This document shows positions 5,416 through 12,346 of a stretch of DNA of 17,498 nucleotides, piece after piece. Position 1 is the stretch's first letter. Every line of letters starts with the position of its first letter. Below the pieces are notes generated by a model. That model was not told where the DNA came from and ran no database searches. It was given only the letters and a program-made list of their open reading frames with translations. Source of the stretch: an uncultured Oscillospiraceae bacterium (GTDB lineage Bacteria > Bacillota > Clostridia > Oscillospirales > Oscillospiraceae); NCBI GenBank assembly GCA_910587505.1, contig CAJULD010000055.1, forward strand, positions 1-17,498, written 5' to 3'. Made by a program: the position numbers and the translations under genes.

Positions 5416-7641
5416 ATGGTCACAGTGGAAGAGCGGTATGAGCATCTGGAAAAGACCATTCGGGGGTACAATATCTCCGCAGACCTGAACCAGATCCGCG
5501 CCGCCTATGAATACGCCAGGGAGCACCACGGCGCCCAGATGCGCCGGGACGGCACTCCCTATATCACCCATCCCATCAACGTGGCTCAGATCGTGGCGGA
5601 GATGCGTCTGGACAGCGAGTCCATCATCGCCGCCCTGCTGCACGACTGCATTGAGGACACCGACAGCACCTATGAGGATATCGCCAGGATCTTCGGCGTG
5701 ACGGTGGCGGACATTGTGGACGGCGTGACCAAGCTGACGCGGGTGAAATATTCCACGATGGAAGAGGAGCAGATGGAGAACCTGCGCAAGATGCTCTTCG
5801 CCATGAGCCGGGACATCCGGGTGATCCTCATCAAGATCGCCGACCGGCTCCACAATATGCGCACCATGGAGTATCAGACCCCGGCCAAGCAGAAAAAAAA
5901 GGCCTTTGAGACCATGGAGATCTACGCCCCCATCGCCCACCGGCTGGGCCTGGCGAAGATGAAGTGGGAGCTGGAGGATCTCAGCCTGAAATATCTGGAC
6001 CCGGTGGCCTATGAGGAGATCAGCCGGAAGCTGGAGGAGGCCAGCCGCCAGCATGACCGGTTCATGAGCCGCATCCAGGAGGAGATCATGAGCCGCATGG
6101 CGGAGCTGGGCATTCCCCATGCCACCGTCTATGGCCGGGTAAAGCACCCCTACAGCATCTACCGGAAGATGTACCTCCAGGAGAAGACCATGGAGGAGCT
6201 CTACGATCTGTTCGCCTTCCGGGTGCTGGTGGACACGGTGCCGGACTGCTATAATGTGCTGGGGATCATCCACGACATCTACAAGCCCATTCTGGGCCGG
6301 TTCAAGGACTATATCGCCACCCCCAAGCCCAATATGTACCAGTCCCTTCACACCACTGTCATCGGGGAGGAGGGCATCCCCTTCGAGGTGCAGATCCGCA
6401 CCTACGACATGCACGCCATCAACGAGTACGGCGTGGCCGCCCACTGGAAGTACAAGCAGGGCATCAAAAAGGAGGGCGGCGAGGCCGACTACGAGTGGAT
6501 CCGCCGTCTGCTGGAGAACCAGGAGGACGCCGACGCGGAGGAGTTCATCCACTCGCTGAAGGTGGATATGTTCTCCGACGAGGTCTTTGTCTTCACCCCC
6601 CGGGGGGACGTGGTGAACCTGCCCGCCGGATCCACGCCCATCGACTTCGCCTACTCCATCCACTCCGCCATCGGCAACACCATGGTGGGGGCCAGGGTCA
6701 ACGGACGGATGGTGGGCTATGACTACCAGCTTCATAACGGCGACGTGGTGGAGATCAACACGTCCAAGTCCGCCCACGGGCCCAGCCGGGACTGGATGAG
6801 CGTCGCCAAGAGCAGCGAGGCCCGCAGCAAGATCCGCCAGTGGTTCAAGCGGGAGCGCCGGGAGGAGAATATCGCCCAGGGCCGCGCTTCCTTTGAATCC
6901 GAGCTGAAGCATGTGGGGCTGACCATGGCCCAGATCACGGCGCCCGACGTGCTGCCAAGCATCCTCAGGCGGGTGAGCTTCCAGTCCCTGGACGAGATGT
7001 ACGCCGCCATCGGCTATGGCGGACTGACCGCCCTGAAGGCGGTCAACCGGGTCAGGGACGAGCTGCTGCAGATCAATCGGGCCGCCGCCCTGGCGAAGGC
7101 GGCGGAGGAGGCCGCGGCCCGGGCGGCCCAGGAGGCCAAAGCCGCTCAGGAGGCAAAATCCAATCTGCCCAGAAAGGTCAAGAGCGAGAAGGGCATCGTG
7201 GTGGAGGGGCTCTCGAACTGCCTGGTAAAATTCTCCAAATGCTGCGCGCCGGTGCCGGGCGATGAGATCATCGGCTTCATCACCCGCGGCTACGGCGTGT
7301 CCGTCCACCGCAGGGACTGTCCCAACGCCCAGCCGGACCACCACGTGGAGGCCAATCAGGGCCGGTGGATCAAGGTCAGCTGGAGCGACGACATCCGGGA
7401 TTCCTATACCACCGGACTGGAGGTGGTGTGCAAGGACCGGACGGGGCTGCTGGTGGACATCTCCACGGCCATGAGCACCTGCAAGGTGAACGTCAACAGC
7501 CTCAGCGTCCACACCACCGCCGACGGCTTCGCCATCTTCCATCTGACCATCTCCGTTACGGATTCCAGGCAGCTTAACCAGGTGATGAATAAGATTCACC
7601 AGATTTCCGGTGTGATGAAGGTCAACAGGCCGGCCGGCTAA
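5416..7641 (+). CDS. rel: Bifunctional (p)ppGpp synthetase/hydrolase Rel
   Basis: Rel makes and degrades the alarmone (p)ppGpp and so controls the stringent response. The 741 residues have the full long-RSH layout. The N-terminal HD hydrolase keeps His52 (HPINVA) and the HDCIED motif starting at His76. In the synthetase domain the RFKD motif at 295-298 is the basic RxKD form typical of bifunctional enzymes, followed by the NMYQSLHT loop. A TGS domain spans about 388-450, a helical region carries an Ala/Glu-rich linker near 556-585, a Cys-containing zinc-finger-like segment (KCCAPVPGDEIIG) lies near 608, and a C-terminal ACT domain spans about 665-741. The ATG has AAGGAGG at 5398-5404, eleven bases upstream, slightly long. 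Both flanks carry inverted copies of one palindromic repeat. Both catalytic sites look intact. Confidence 0.97.
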   Translation: MVTVEERYEHLEKTIRGYNISADLNQIRAAYEYAREHHGAQMRRDGTPYITHPINVAQIVAEMRLDSESIIAALLHDCIEDTDSTYEDIARIFGVTVADIVDGVTKLTRVKYSTMEEEQMENLRKMLFAMSRDIRVILIKIADRLHNMRTMEYQTPAKQKKKAFETMEIYAPIAHRLGLAKMKWELEDLSLKYLDPVAYEEISRKLEEASRQHDRFMSRIQEEIMSRMAELGIPHATVYGRVKHPYSIYRKMYLQEKTMEELYDLFAFRVLVDTVPDCYNVLGIIHDIYKPILGRFKDYIATPKPNMYQSLHTTVIGEEGIPFEVQIRTYDMHAINEYGVAAHWKYKQGIKKEGGEADYEWIRRLLENQEDADAEEFIHSLKVDMFSDEVFVFTPRGDVVNLPAGSTPIDFAYSIHSAIGNTMVGARVNGRMVGYDYQLHNGDVVEINTSKSAHGPSRDWMSVAKSSEARSKIRQWFKRERREENIAQGRASFESELKHVGLTMAQITAPDVLPSILRRVSFQSLDEMYAAIGYGGLTALKAVNRVRDELLQINRAAALAKAAEEAAARAAQEAKAAQEAKSNLPRKVKSEKGIVVEGLSNCLVKFSKCCAPVPGDEIIGFITRGYGVSVHRRDCPNAQPDHHVEANQGRWIKVSWSDDIRDSYTTGLEVVCKDRTGLLVDISTAMSTCKVNVNSLSVHTTADGFAIFHLTISVTDSRQLNQVMNKIHQISGVMKVNRPAG

Positions 7642-7643
7642 AG

Positions 7644-7674
7644 TCAAACGAAAAGGCTCCGCCCTTTCGTTTGA
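7644..7674. terminator. Terminator-like hairpin after rel, part of repeat copy B
   Basis: A 10-bp stem, one mismatch and three further pairs close on a TCC loop. The mismatch is A-C on the + strand but G-U on the - strand RNA. The T-run after the GC core is short and interrupted (TTTCGTTTG), so termination of rel would be moderate at best. Confidence 0.4.
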
Positions 7675-7738
7675 GAGAGAAGGTCCGGGCCGGGCGCGGC
7701 CCGCAAGGTGTTTTTCCGGCGTACACGCCGCCGGAAAA
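7644..7738 (-). repeat. Composite palindromic repeat, copy B (inverted, downstream of rel)
   Basis: Beginning two bases after the rel stop, this is the reverse-orientation relative of copy A. The order on the + strand is hairpin TCAAACGAAA/TTTCGTTTGA (7644-7674, with an inner GGC/GCC), palindrome GGGCCG/CGGCCC (7687-7702), then hairpin TTTTCCGGCG/CGCCGGAAAA (7712-7738). Against the reverse complement of copy A, blocks such as GGCCCGCAA and CGTACACGCCGCCG are identical, while the stems differ in sequence yet keep pairing. The repeat lies between rel and dtd and would lengthen the dtd frame artificially by 28 codons if an upstream start were chosen. Confidence 0.85.
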
Positions 7739-7791
7739 CAGGGGAAATTTCTTCGCGCCTGCGGAGGGCTTTTACAGGGAGGGATACGGAA

Positions 7792-8232
7792 ATGCGGGCA
7801 GTTGTGACACGGGTGAAATCCGCGTCGGTGGAGATCGAGGGAAAAATCAACGGAGAGATCGGTCAGGGCTATCTGGTCCTGCTGGGGGTGGGCCCCAACG
7901 ACACCGAAGAAACCGCCGTGAAGCTGGCGGACAAAATCTGCAATCTGCGGATCTTCGAGGACGAGAACGAAAAGATGAATCTGAATCTGGAGCAGGTGGC
8001 GGGCGGCATTCTGGTGGTGAGCCAGTTCACCCTTTACGCCGACACCTCCAGCCGCCGCCCCGGCTTCTCCGGCGCGGCCAGGCCGGACCTCGCCATCCCC
8101 CTGTACGAGAAATTCATGGCCCGCTGCCGGGAGCGGGGCTTCCCTGTGGAGCACGGGGAGTTCGGGGCGGATATGCAGGTGTTCTCCCAGAACGACGGCC
8201 CGGTGACCATTCTGTTCGATACGGAGAAATAG
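7792..8232 (+). CDS. dtd: D-aminoacyl-tRNA deacylase
   Basis: DTD hydrolyses D-amino acids mischarged onto tRNA, a proofreading step that protects translation. The ATG at 7792 gives 146 residues, the normal family size, with the typical N terminus MRAVVTRVKSASVEI. The two signature motifs are present: SQFTLYAD with the active-site region, and the cis-Pro motif NDGPVT near the C terminus. GGGAGGG at 7777-7783, eight bases before this ATG, supports the start; an in-frame extension upstream would be translated repeat DNA. The adjacency rel-dtd is widespread in Firmicutes. The next gene begins nine bases after the stop, suggesting co-transcription. Confidence 0.96.
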   Translation: MRAVVTRVKSASVEIEGKINGEIGQGYLVLLGVGPNDTEETAVKLADKICNLRIFEDENEKMNLNLEQVAGGILVVSQFTLYADTSSRRPGFSGAARPDLAIPLYEKFMARCRERGFPVEHGEFGADMQVFSQNDGPVTILFDTEK

Positions 8233-8241
8233 GAGGGCGTT

Positions 8242-8439
8242 ATGAAAAAGGAGAAGAATCGTCTGCTGACCATGGTCATCCTGTATGCCCTTGGGGCGAT
8301 AATCTGGATCTCGGATTGCGTCAAGACTTTGTCCTATGGGCAGATGGGATTTTTGCAGTTTGTGGCCGCGGCGGTCTTTACTGCCGGCTTTATCATCACG
8401 CTGCGCCGGTACCTCAGCAGCAGAAAAGAAGAAGAATAA
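8242..8439 (+). CDS. Small hydrophobic membrane protein, function unknown
   Basis: I do not recognise this 65-residue protein. It starts with a basic segment (MKKEKNRLL), has two predicted membrane helices (roughly residues 9-24 and 35-54), and ends in a charged tail (RRYLSSRKEEE); the short link between them contains SYGQMG. AGGAGG overlaps the dtd stop, five bases before the ATG, so the gene is well positioned for translation within the dtd operon. The next gene follows after 21 bases. Translation looks likely from the ribosome binding site and spacing. A job in (p)ppGpp or tRNA quality control cannot be inferred from position alone. Confidence 0.75.
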   Translation: MKKEKNRLLTMVILYALGAIIWISDCVKTLSYGQMGFLQFVAAAVFTAGFIITLRRYLSSRKEEE

Positions 8440-8460
8440 CCAGAGAAGGAGCGGACGAAC

Positions 8461-9081
8461 ATGATTTTTGATACCATCCCCGTGGGACAGATCGACACCA
8501 ATTGCTATTTGATCGGCGATGAAAAGGAGCAGGTCTGCGCCGTAGTGGATCCCGGCGGGTCCCCGGAGCGGGTGCTGGAGATGATCGAGAAGAGCGGCCT
8601 CACGCCGCAGATGATCCTCCTGACCCACGGCCACTGGGACCATGTGGGAGCCATTCCCGCCCTGCTGGAGAAATGGCCGGATCTGCCGGTCTACGCCCAT
8701 GAGAAGGAGCTGTGCCCGGCGGATGAACCCAACCCCCACTACTTTTTTCCCCATGCCGGGAAGAACCAGCGGACCTTTGGCGAGGGAGATATGCTCTCCC
8801 TGGGCGGCCTGACGCTGCGGGTGCTCCACACCCCCGGCCATTCGGCGGGGAGCGTGGTCATTCTGGTGGAGGACGTGATGCTCAGCGGCGACACCCTGTT
8901 CGCCGGGAACTGTGGGCGGTACGACCTGACCGGCGGAAATGGACGGAATATGCTGGACTCCCTGAAGCGCCTGGCGGAACTGGAGGGGGACTATAAGGTC
9001 TGTCCCGGCCACGGGGCGCTGTCCACGCTGGAGAGGGAGCGTCAAACCAATCTCTTCGTGAAACAGGCGATGGGCCTATGA
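8461..9081 (+). CDS. MBL-fold metallo-hydrolase, glyoxalase-II-like
   Basis: A 206-residue metallo-beta-lactamase-fold enzyme of the short YqgX/glyoxalase II-like type, cytosolic by its lack of a signal peptide. The metal-binding set is complete: THGHWDH at 55-61 (His56, His58, Asp60, His61), His127 in HTPGHSAGS, Asp144 in SGDTLF and His184 in CPGHG. This predicts a binuclear zinc or iron centre hydrolysing a thioester or similar bond; the substrate is not visible. AAGGAG at 8446-8451 precedes the ATG by nine bases. Its stop overlaps the hemZ start as ATGA, so the two are coupled. The pair MBL hydrolase-hemZ downstream of rel-dtd is common in Clostridia. Confidence 0.93.
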   Translation: MIFDTIPVGQIDTNCYLIGDEKEQVCAVVDPGGSPERVLEMIEKSGLTPQMILLTHGHWDHVGAIPALLEKWPDLPVYAHEKELCPADEPNPHYFFPHAGKNQRTFGEGDMLSLGGLTLRVLHTPGHSAGSVVILVEDVMLSGDTLFAGNCGRYDLTGGNGRNMLDSLKRLAELEGDYKVCPGHGALSTLERERQTNLFVKQAMGL

Positions 9082-10541
9082 GGCTGACTTTTGAGGGCCA
9101 CGACTACCGCTATGCCGTAGAGCAGAGCCTGCTGGCCTTTTTTCCCGGCGAGCGGCCCGTTTACGAGGGGGAGGCCCCCTGCACGGCGGCGGTCCGGCTG
9201 GCGATGGAGGGAGAGACCGCCTGCGCGGTCACGGAGCTGGCGGTGGACGGGAAGACTTCACGGGGAGAGGCACGGACGGACCTCTCCGGCGCGAAGGACG
9301 ATTACGAACGGGAGCGGCGGAAGCAGCGGGCGGTGAAGCTCAGCTTCTTCGAGGCCGCCCGGAGCCTTACCGGAATCACTCCCGCCTGGGGGGCCCTTAC
9401 CGGCATCCGGCCCGCCAAGCTGGCGGCGGGGCTGCTGGAGGAGGGGAAGAGCGAGGCGGAGGCGGATGCCGTATTGCGGGACGTGTACTTTGTCTCCGAT
9501 TCCCGGCGGAAGCTGTGTCTGCCCTGCGCAAAGGCCGGCCTGGAGGCCAGGCGGGACCTGCAGGAAGACGGGATTTCTCTGTACGTGGGCATCCCCTTCT
9601 GTCCCACCCGGTGCGCCTATTGCAGCTTCGTCAGCAACAGCGTGGAGAAGAGCTTCCACCTGGTGGAGCCCTATCTGGAAGCCCTGCTGGCGGAGGCGGA
9701 CAGCGCCGCGGACATGGTGCGGGAGCTGGGGCTGCGGGTTCGGTCCTTCTACATGGGGGGCGGCACTCCCACCACCCTGTCGGCGGAGCAGATGGACCGC
9801 CTGCTGGGCAGGCTGAATGAAAAATTTGATCTTGCCGGCGCCATAGAACGGACGGTGGAGGCCGGCAGGCCGGACACCATCACGGCGGAGAAGCTGGCGG
9901 TCCTCAAAAGAAACGGCGTGGACCGGATCAGCGTCAATCCTCAGTCCATGGACGACCGGGTCTTGGCCGCCATCGGGCGGCGGCACAGCGGGGACGACAT
10001 CCGCGCCGCCATGGAGCTGGTGAGAGGGGCGGGTTTTCCCCATGTGAACATGGACCTCATTGCCGGGCTGCCGGAGGACACACCCGAGCGCTTCCGCCGG
10101 ACGCTGGACGAGGTGATCGCCTTCGGTACGGACAATATCACCGTTCATACCCTGAGCCTGAAGAAGGGGAGCCGCATCACCCTGGAGGGCACCCGGATTC
10201 CCACGGTGGAGGAGGTGGCCGCCATGCTGGACTACGCCGCCCCGGCGCTGGAGGCGGCGGGCTTCGCCCCCTACTACCTCTACCGGCAGAAGTACATGTC
10301 CGGCAGCTTTGAGAACGTGGGCTGGTGCAGGCCCGGCGGGACCGGATGGTACAACATCTATATCATGGAGGAGCTCCAGACCATCCTCAGTCTGGGCGCG
10401 GGAGGGTCCACCAAGCTGGTGGACCCGGCGCAAAACCGTATCGAGCGGGTATTCAATCTGAAATACCCGCAGGAGTATATCCAGCGGCCGGAAAAAATTG
10501 CCGCCAATCAGGCGGCTTTCCGGGCGTTCTATAAAAAATAG
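9078..10541 (+). CDS. hemZ: Radical SAM coproporphyrinogen III oxidase-like protein HemZ
   Basis: HemZ-type proteins belong to the oxygen-independent coproporphyrinogen dehydrogenase (HemN) branch of radical SAM enzymes. Of 487 residues, about the first 165 form an N-terminal domain found in the HemZ subgroup, ending near LCLPCAKAGLEA. The radical SAM core starts with YVGIPFCPTRCAYCSF, where Cys175, Cys179 and Cys182 make the CX3CX2C iron-sulfur site. FYMGGGTPTTLS is the SAM-binding Gly-rich strand, followed by NPQSMDDRVL and MDLIAGLPEDT. The C-terminal part (YRQKYMSGSFENVGW) is typical of HemZ. No other haem genes lie nearby, and many members of this branch lack proof of oxidase activity, so its true substrate is open. 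The start overlaps the previous stop. Confidence 0.9.
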   Translation: MRLTFEGHDYRYAVEQSLLAFFPGERPVYEGEAPCTAAVRLAMEGETACAVTELAVDGKTSRGEARTDLSGAKDDYERERRKQRAVKLSFFEAARSLTGITPAWGALTGIRPAKLAAGLLEEGKSEAEADAVLRDVYFVSDSRRKLCLPCAKAGLEARRDLQEDGISLYVGIPFCPTRCAYCSFVSNSVEKSFHLVEPYLEALLAEADSAADMVRELGLRVRSFYMGGGTPTTLSAEQMDRLLGRLNEKFDLAGAIERTVEAGRPDTITAEKLAVLKRNGVDRISVNPQSMDDRVLAAIGRRHSGDDIRAAMELVRGAGFPHVNMDLIAGLPEDTPERFRRTLDEVIAFGTDNITVHTLSLKKGSRITLEGTRIPTVEEVAAMLDYAAPALEAAGFAPYYLYRQKYMSGSFENVGWCRPGGTGWYNIYIMEELQTILSLGAGGSTKLVDPAQNRIERVFNLKYPQEYIQRPEKIAANQAAFRAFYKK

Positions 10542-10565
10542 CGGAAAAAGAAAGGAGCAGGGAAA

Positions 10566-11510
10566 ATGGCATACGTACTCAGTAAGATCAACGACGCCGT
10601 CCGCAGCGACCCCCAGGGCTTTGTTCAGGAAAGCGACGAGGGCTACAGCAAAAAGATCGAGACCGCCGCCCGGAAGATTGCGGACAACCTGTCCAGATCC
10701 CGGATCGTTCTGCTCTCCGGCCCCTCCGGGTCCGGCAAGACCACCACGGCCAAAAAGATCGAGGCCCGGCTGGAGCAGATGGGGATTCGTTCTCACGCCG
10801 TGAGCATGGACAACTATTTCAGGACCGTGGACCCGGAGACCTCGCCCCGGAACCGGGAGGGGCAGATCGACTATGAATCCCCCTTCTGCATGGACATGGA
10901 TCTGCTCAACCAGCACTTTGCCGCTCTGGACCGTGGGGAGAAGATCCTGATCCCCAAGTTCGAGTTCGCCCGGCAGATGCGCTCGGATATCAAGAGCCAG
11001 CCTCTCCAGCTGGGGAAGGATGAGGTAGCCATCTTCGAGGGCATCCACGCCCTCAACGACATCATCACCGGACGGAATCCCGACGCCGCCAAGGTGTATA
11101 TCTCCGCCCGGTCCGACATTCTGGGGGACGACGGGAGCGTGGTGTTCAAGCGCACGTGGCTGCGTCTGGAGCGGCGCACGGTGCGGGACAGCAAGTTCCG
11201 GGCGTGGAAGGCGGACGTGACCGTGAAAATGTGGGCCAACGTCCGGCGGGGAGAAAAGCTGTACATCTCTCCTTTCAGGGACAACGCCAGCATTGTCTTT
11301 GACAGTACGCTGCCCTATGAGGTCAGCGTCATCCGGGCCTTTGCCCAGCCTCTGTTCGACCACCTGCGGGTGTCGCCGGAGATGGAGCGGTACGAGGAGG
11401 TCCGGCACCTGGCGGAGGCCTATCCCCGGTTTGAGATCCTGGAGGAGAAATATGTCGCTCCCGACTCCCTGATCCGGGAGTTCATCGGCGGAGGCATTTA
11501 CGACGATTGA
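10566..11510 (+). CDS. Nucleoside kinase, uridine kinase/phosphoribulokinase family
   Basis: A P-loop kinase of the uridine kinase-like group, probably phosphorylating a nucleoside with ATP or GTP in salvage. The 314 residues contain a Walker A GPSGSGKT at 52-59, the SMDNYF substrate-loop motif, the Asp/Tyr region GQIDYESP, the FEFARQMR block and IFEGIHALND. Many Clostridial relatives are about 550 residues, with an N-terminal TGS/threonyl-tRNA-synthetase-like half; this one has only a short ~50-residue N-terminal segment instead. AAAGGAG at 10551-10557 lies eight bases from the ATG, and the gap to hemZ is 24 bases, so it probably ends the dtd-hemZ operon. A terminator follows the stop. In many Clostridia hisS-aspS would stand here instead. 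Confidence 0.9.
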   Translation: MAYVLSKINDAVRSDPQGFVQESDEGYSKKIETAARKIADNLSRSRIVLLSGPSGSGKTTTAKKIEARLEQMGIRSHAVSMDNYFRTVDPETSPRNREGQIDYESPFCMDMDLLNQHFAALDRGEKILIPKFEFARQMRSDIKSQPLQLGKDEVAIFEGIHALNDIITGRNPDAAKVYISARSDILGDDGSVVFKRTWLRLERRTVRDSKFRAWKADVTVKMWANVRRGEKLYISPFRDNASIVFDSTLPYEVSVIRAFAQPLFDHLRVSPEMERYEEVRHLAEAYPRFEILEEKYVAPDSLIREFIGGGIYDD

Positions 11511-11511
11511 T

Positions 11512-11532
11512 TGCGGCGGCCGCAGCTTTTTT
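11512..11532 (+). terminator. Intrinsic terminator after the nucleoside kinase gene
   Basis: TGCGG-cgg-CCGCA (11512-11524) is followed two bases later by six T (11527-11532). The stem is short but fully GC-rich at its base, and it begins two bases after the stop codon. Confidence 0.7.
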
Positions 11533-11601
11533 CTGAACGGGAAAGTGGCCAAAATCGCTTTAAGAACCGTACGTTACCCTTTAATTAAGAAAAAATGTAA
11601 A

Positions 11602-11720
11602 AGCCTGCTTCATACCGCCGCCTGTGCGGAGTGACGGAAGAATTTTTTGTCCTGCATGGATTTTTAACCAGGGCGGAAAATCAGCTGTCAGGACGTGTGA
11701 GAGGGGATATTAAGCAGGCT
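11602..11720 (+). ncRNA. Candidate structured RNA leader of the zinc-ribbon gene
   Basis: Nested helices can be drawn. An outer stem AGCCTGCTT (11602-11610) with AAGCAGGCT (11712-11720) encloses a small hairpin CCGC-ctgt-GCGG and a two-part arm: GTCCTG (11649-11654)/CAGGAC (11689-11694), then an internal loop, then GATTTT (11659-11664)/AAAATC (11677-11682) closed by a 12-base loop. The 3' side of the outer stem ends three bases before the ribosome binding site GGGGAGG (11724-11730), a position suited to control of translation. No clear promoter is visible upstream, and I do not match it to a known riboswitch class. Treat as a hypothesis from base pairing only. Confidence 0.35.
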
Positions 11721-11737
11721 CCAGGGGAGGGCGAAAA

Positions 11738-12145
11738 GTGAAAATTCAGGTAACGGTCTGCCGGGCGGCCCGGCAGGCCGGAGGCGCGGCGCTGGACGGC
11801 GCGGCCATGCTGCGGGATGCGGCCTCCGCCGCGGGGCGCCGGGCGTCGGAGCTTCTCTCCCAGGTCCGGCTGGAGCGGGAGATTCGGGACATCCGGGAGG
11901 AAATCGGCCTGCAAATGCGGGCGGTGGGGGAGATCATCTACGCCACCCACCGGGGCAGTCCCTCCGGCAGCGAGAAGATTCAGACGATTCTGGAGTATGT
12001 GGACGGATTGCAGGAGGAGCTGGACGCCCACCGGCGGGAGCGGGAGACCCTGCGGGGGCTGCTGGTGTGCAATGCCTGCGGCGAGGCGAACCCGGCCAGC
12101 TGTCTGTATTGTCAGAACTGCGGGAAGCCCCTGAGCCGGGGGTAG
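11738..12145 (+). CDS. Small coiled-coil protein with C-terminal zinc ribbon, function unknown
   Basis: A 135-residue protein I cannot name. Residues 1-35 are Ala/Arg-rich (RAARQAGGAAL, DAASAAGRRASELL). Residues ~35-105 are strongly helical with heptad-like spacing (LEREIRDIREEIG, LQEELDAHRRERE), suggesting a coiled coil. The tail carries a rubredoxin-like zinc ribbon: NACGEANP then CLYCQNCGKPL, that is two CxxC-type knuckles. No signal peptide or membrane helix is seen. The GTG start is supported by GGGGAGG at 11724-11730, seven bases upstream, and lies just after a possible structured leader. A terminator-like hairpin follows. It stands alone between the nucleoside kinase and the flippase genes, so context gives no role; zinc binding is predicted, partners unknown. 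Confidence 0.8.
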   Translation: MKIQVTVCRAARQAGGAALDGAAMLRDAASAAGRRASELLSQVRLEREIRDIREEIGLQMRAVGEIIYATHRGSPSGSEKIQTILEYVDGLQEELDAHRRERETLRGLLVCNACGEANPASCLYCQNCGKPLSRG

Positions 12146-12162
12146 GGCGTCCTGCCGGTTCT

Positions 12163-12192
12163 GGCCCGGGGGCTTCCCGCCCCCGGGCCTTT
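12163..12192 (+). terminator. Terminator-like hairpin after the zinc-ribbon gene
   Basis: GGCCCGGGGGC (12163-12173) pairs perfectly with GCCCCCGGGCC (12179-12189) around TTCCC, followed by only three T. The stem is very stable, but the U-tract is short. Confidence 0.6.
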
Positions 12193-12346
12193 CGGAAGTA
12201 CCCCGGGAGCTGACCGTGCCTGAAACGGCAGGGGGCGGCGGCAAAAAAACCAGCGCCCCGCAGGGGGTGGGCATGTATCCCGCCCGAAGCCCGTATAATC
12301 TAACAGGGCGGGGAATCCCGTACTTCAGGGAAAAAGAGGAAATCCA

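Noticed and set aside
7081..7170. Ala/Glu-rich stretch in Rel as a repeat insertion or recoding site
   Set aside because: The frame stays open and the flanking domains are intact; helical Ala/Glu-rich linkers before the zinc-finger region are a benign variation.
7751..7766. CTTCGC-gcct-GCGGAG as the copy B partner of the 5186-5204 hairpin
   Set aside because: The position is right, but sequence and loop differ and the stem is short with a wobble pair; too weak to extend copy B.
7708..7791. 28-codon N-terminal extension of the D-aminoacyl-tRNA deacylase
   Set aside because: It is translated from the end of repeat copy B, is Arg-rich and unlike the family, and the ATG at 7792 has its own ribosome binding site and the expected N terminus.
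5215..9045. A 1276-codon open frame on the - strand spanning rel, dtd and the MBL gene
   Set aside because: It is antisense to several well-supported genes, its translation is His/Gly/Val/Leu-rich low-quality sequence without recognisable domains, and long antisense frames are common in GC-rich coding DNA.
12294..12299. TATAAT ahead of the flippase gene as a promoter
   Set aside because: A -10 hexamer is present, but there is no acceptable -35 at 16-18 bases and no extended -10 TG; it may still be functional, but the sequence does not support a call.
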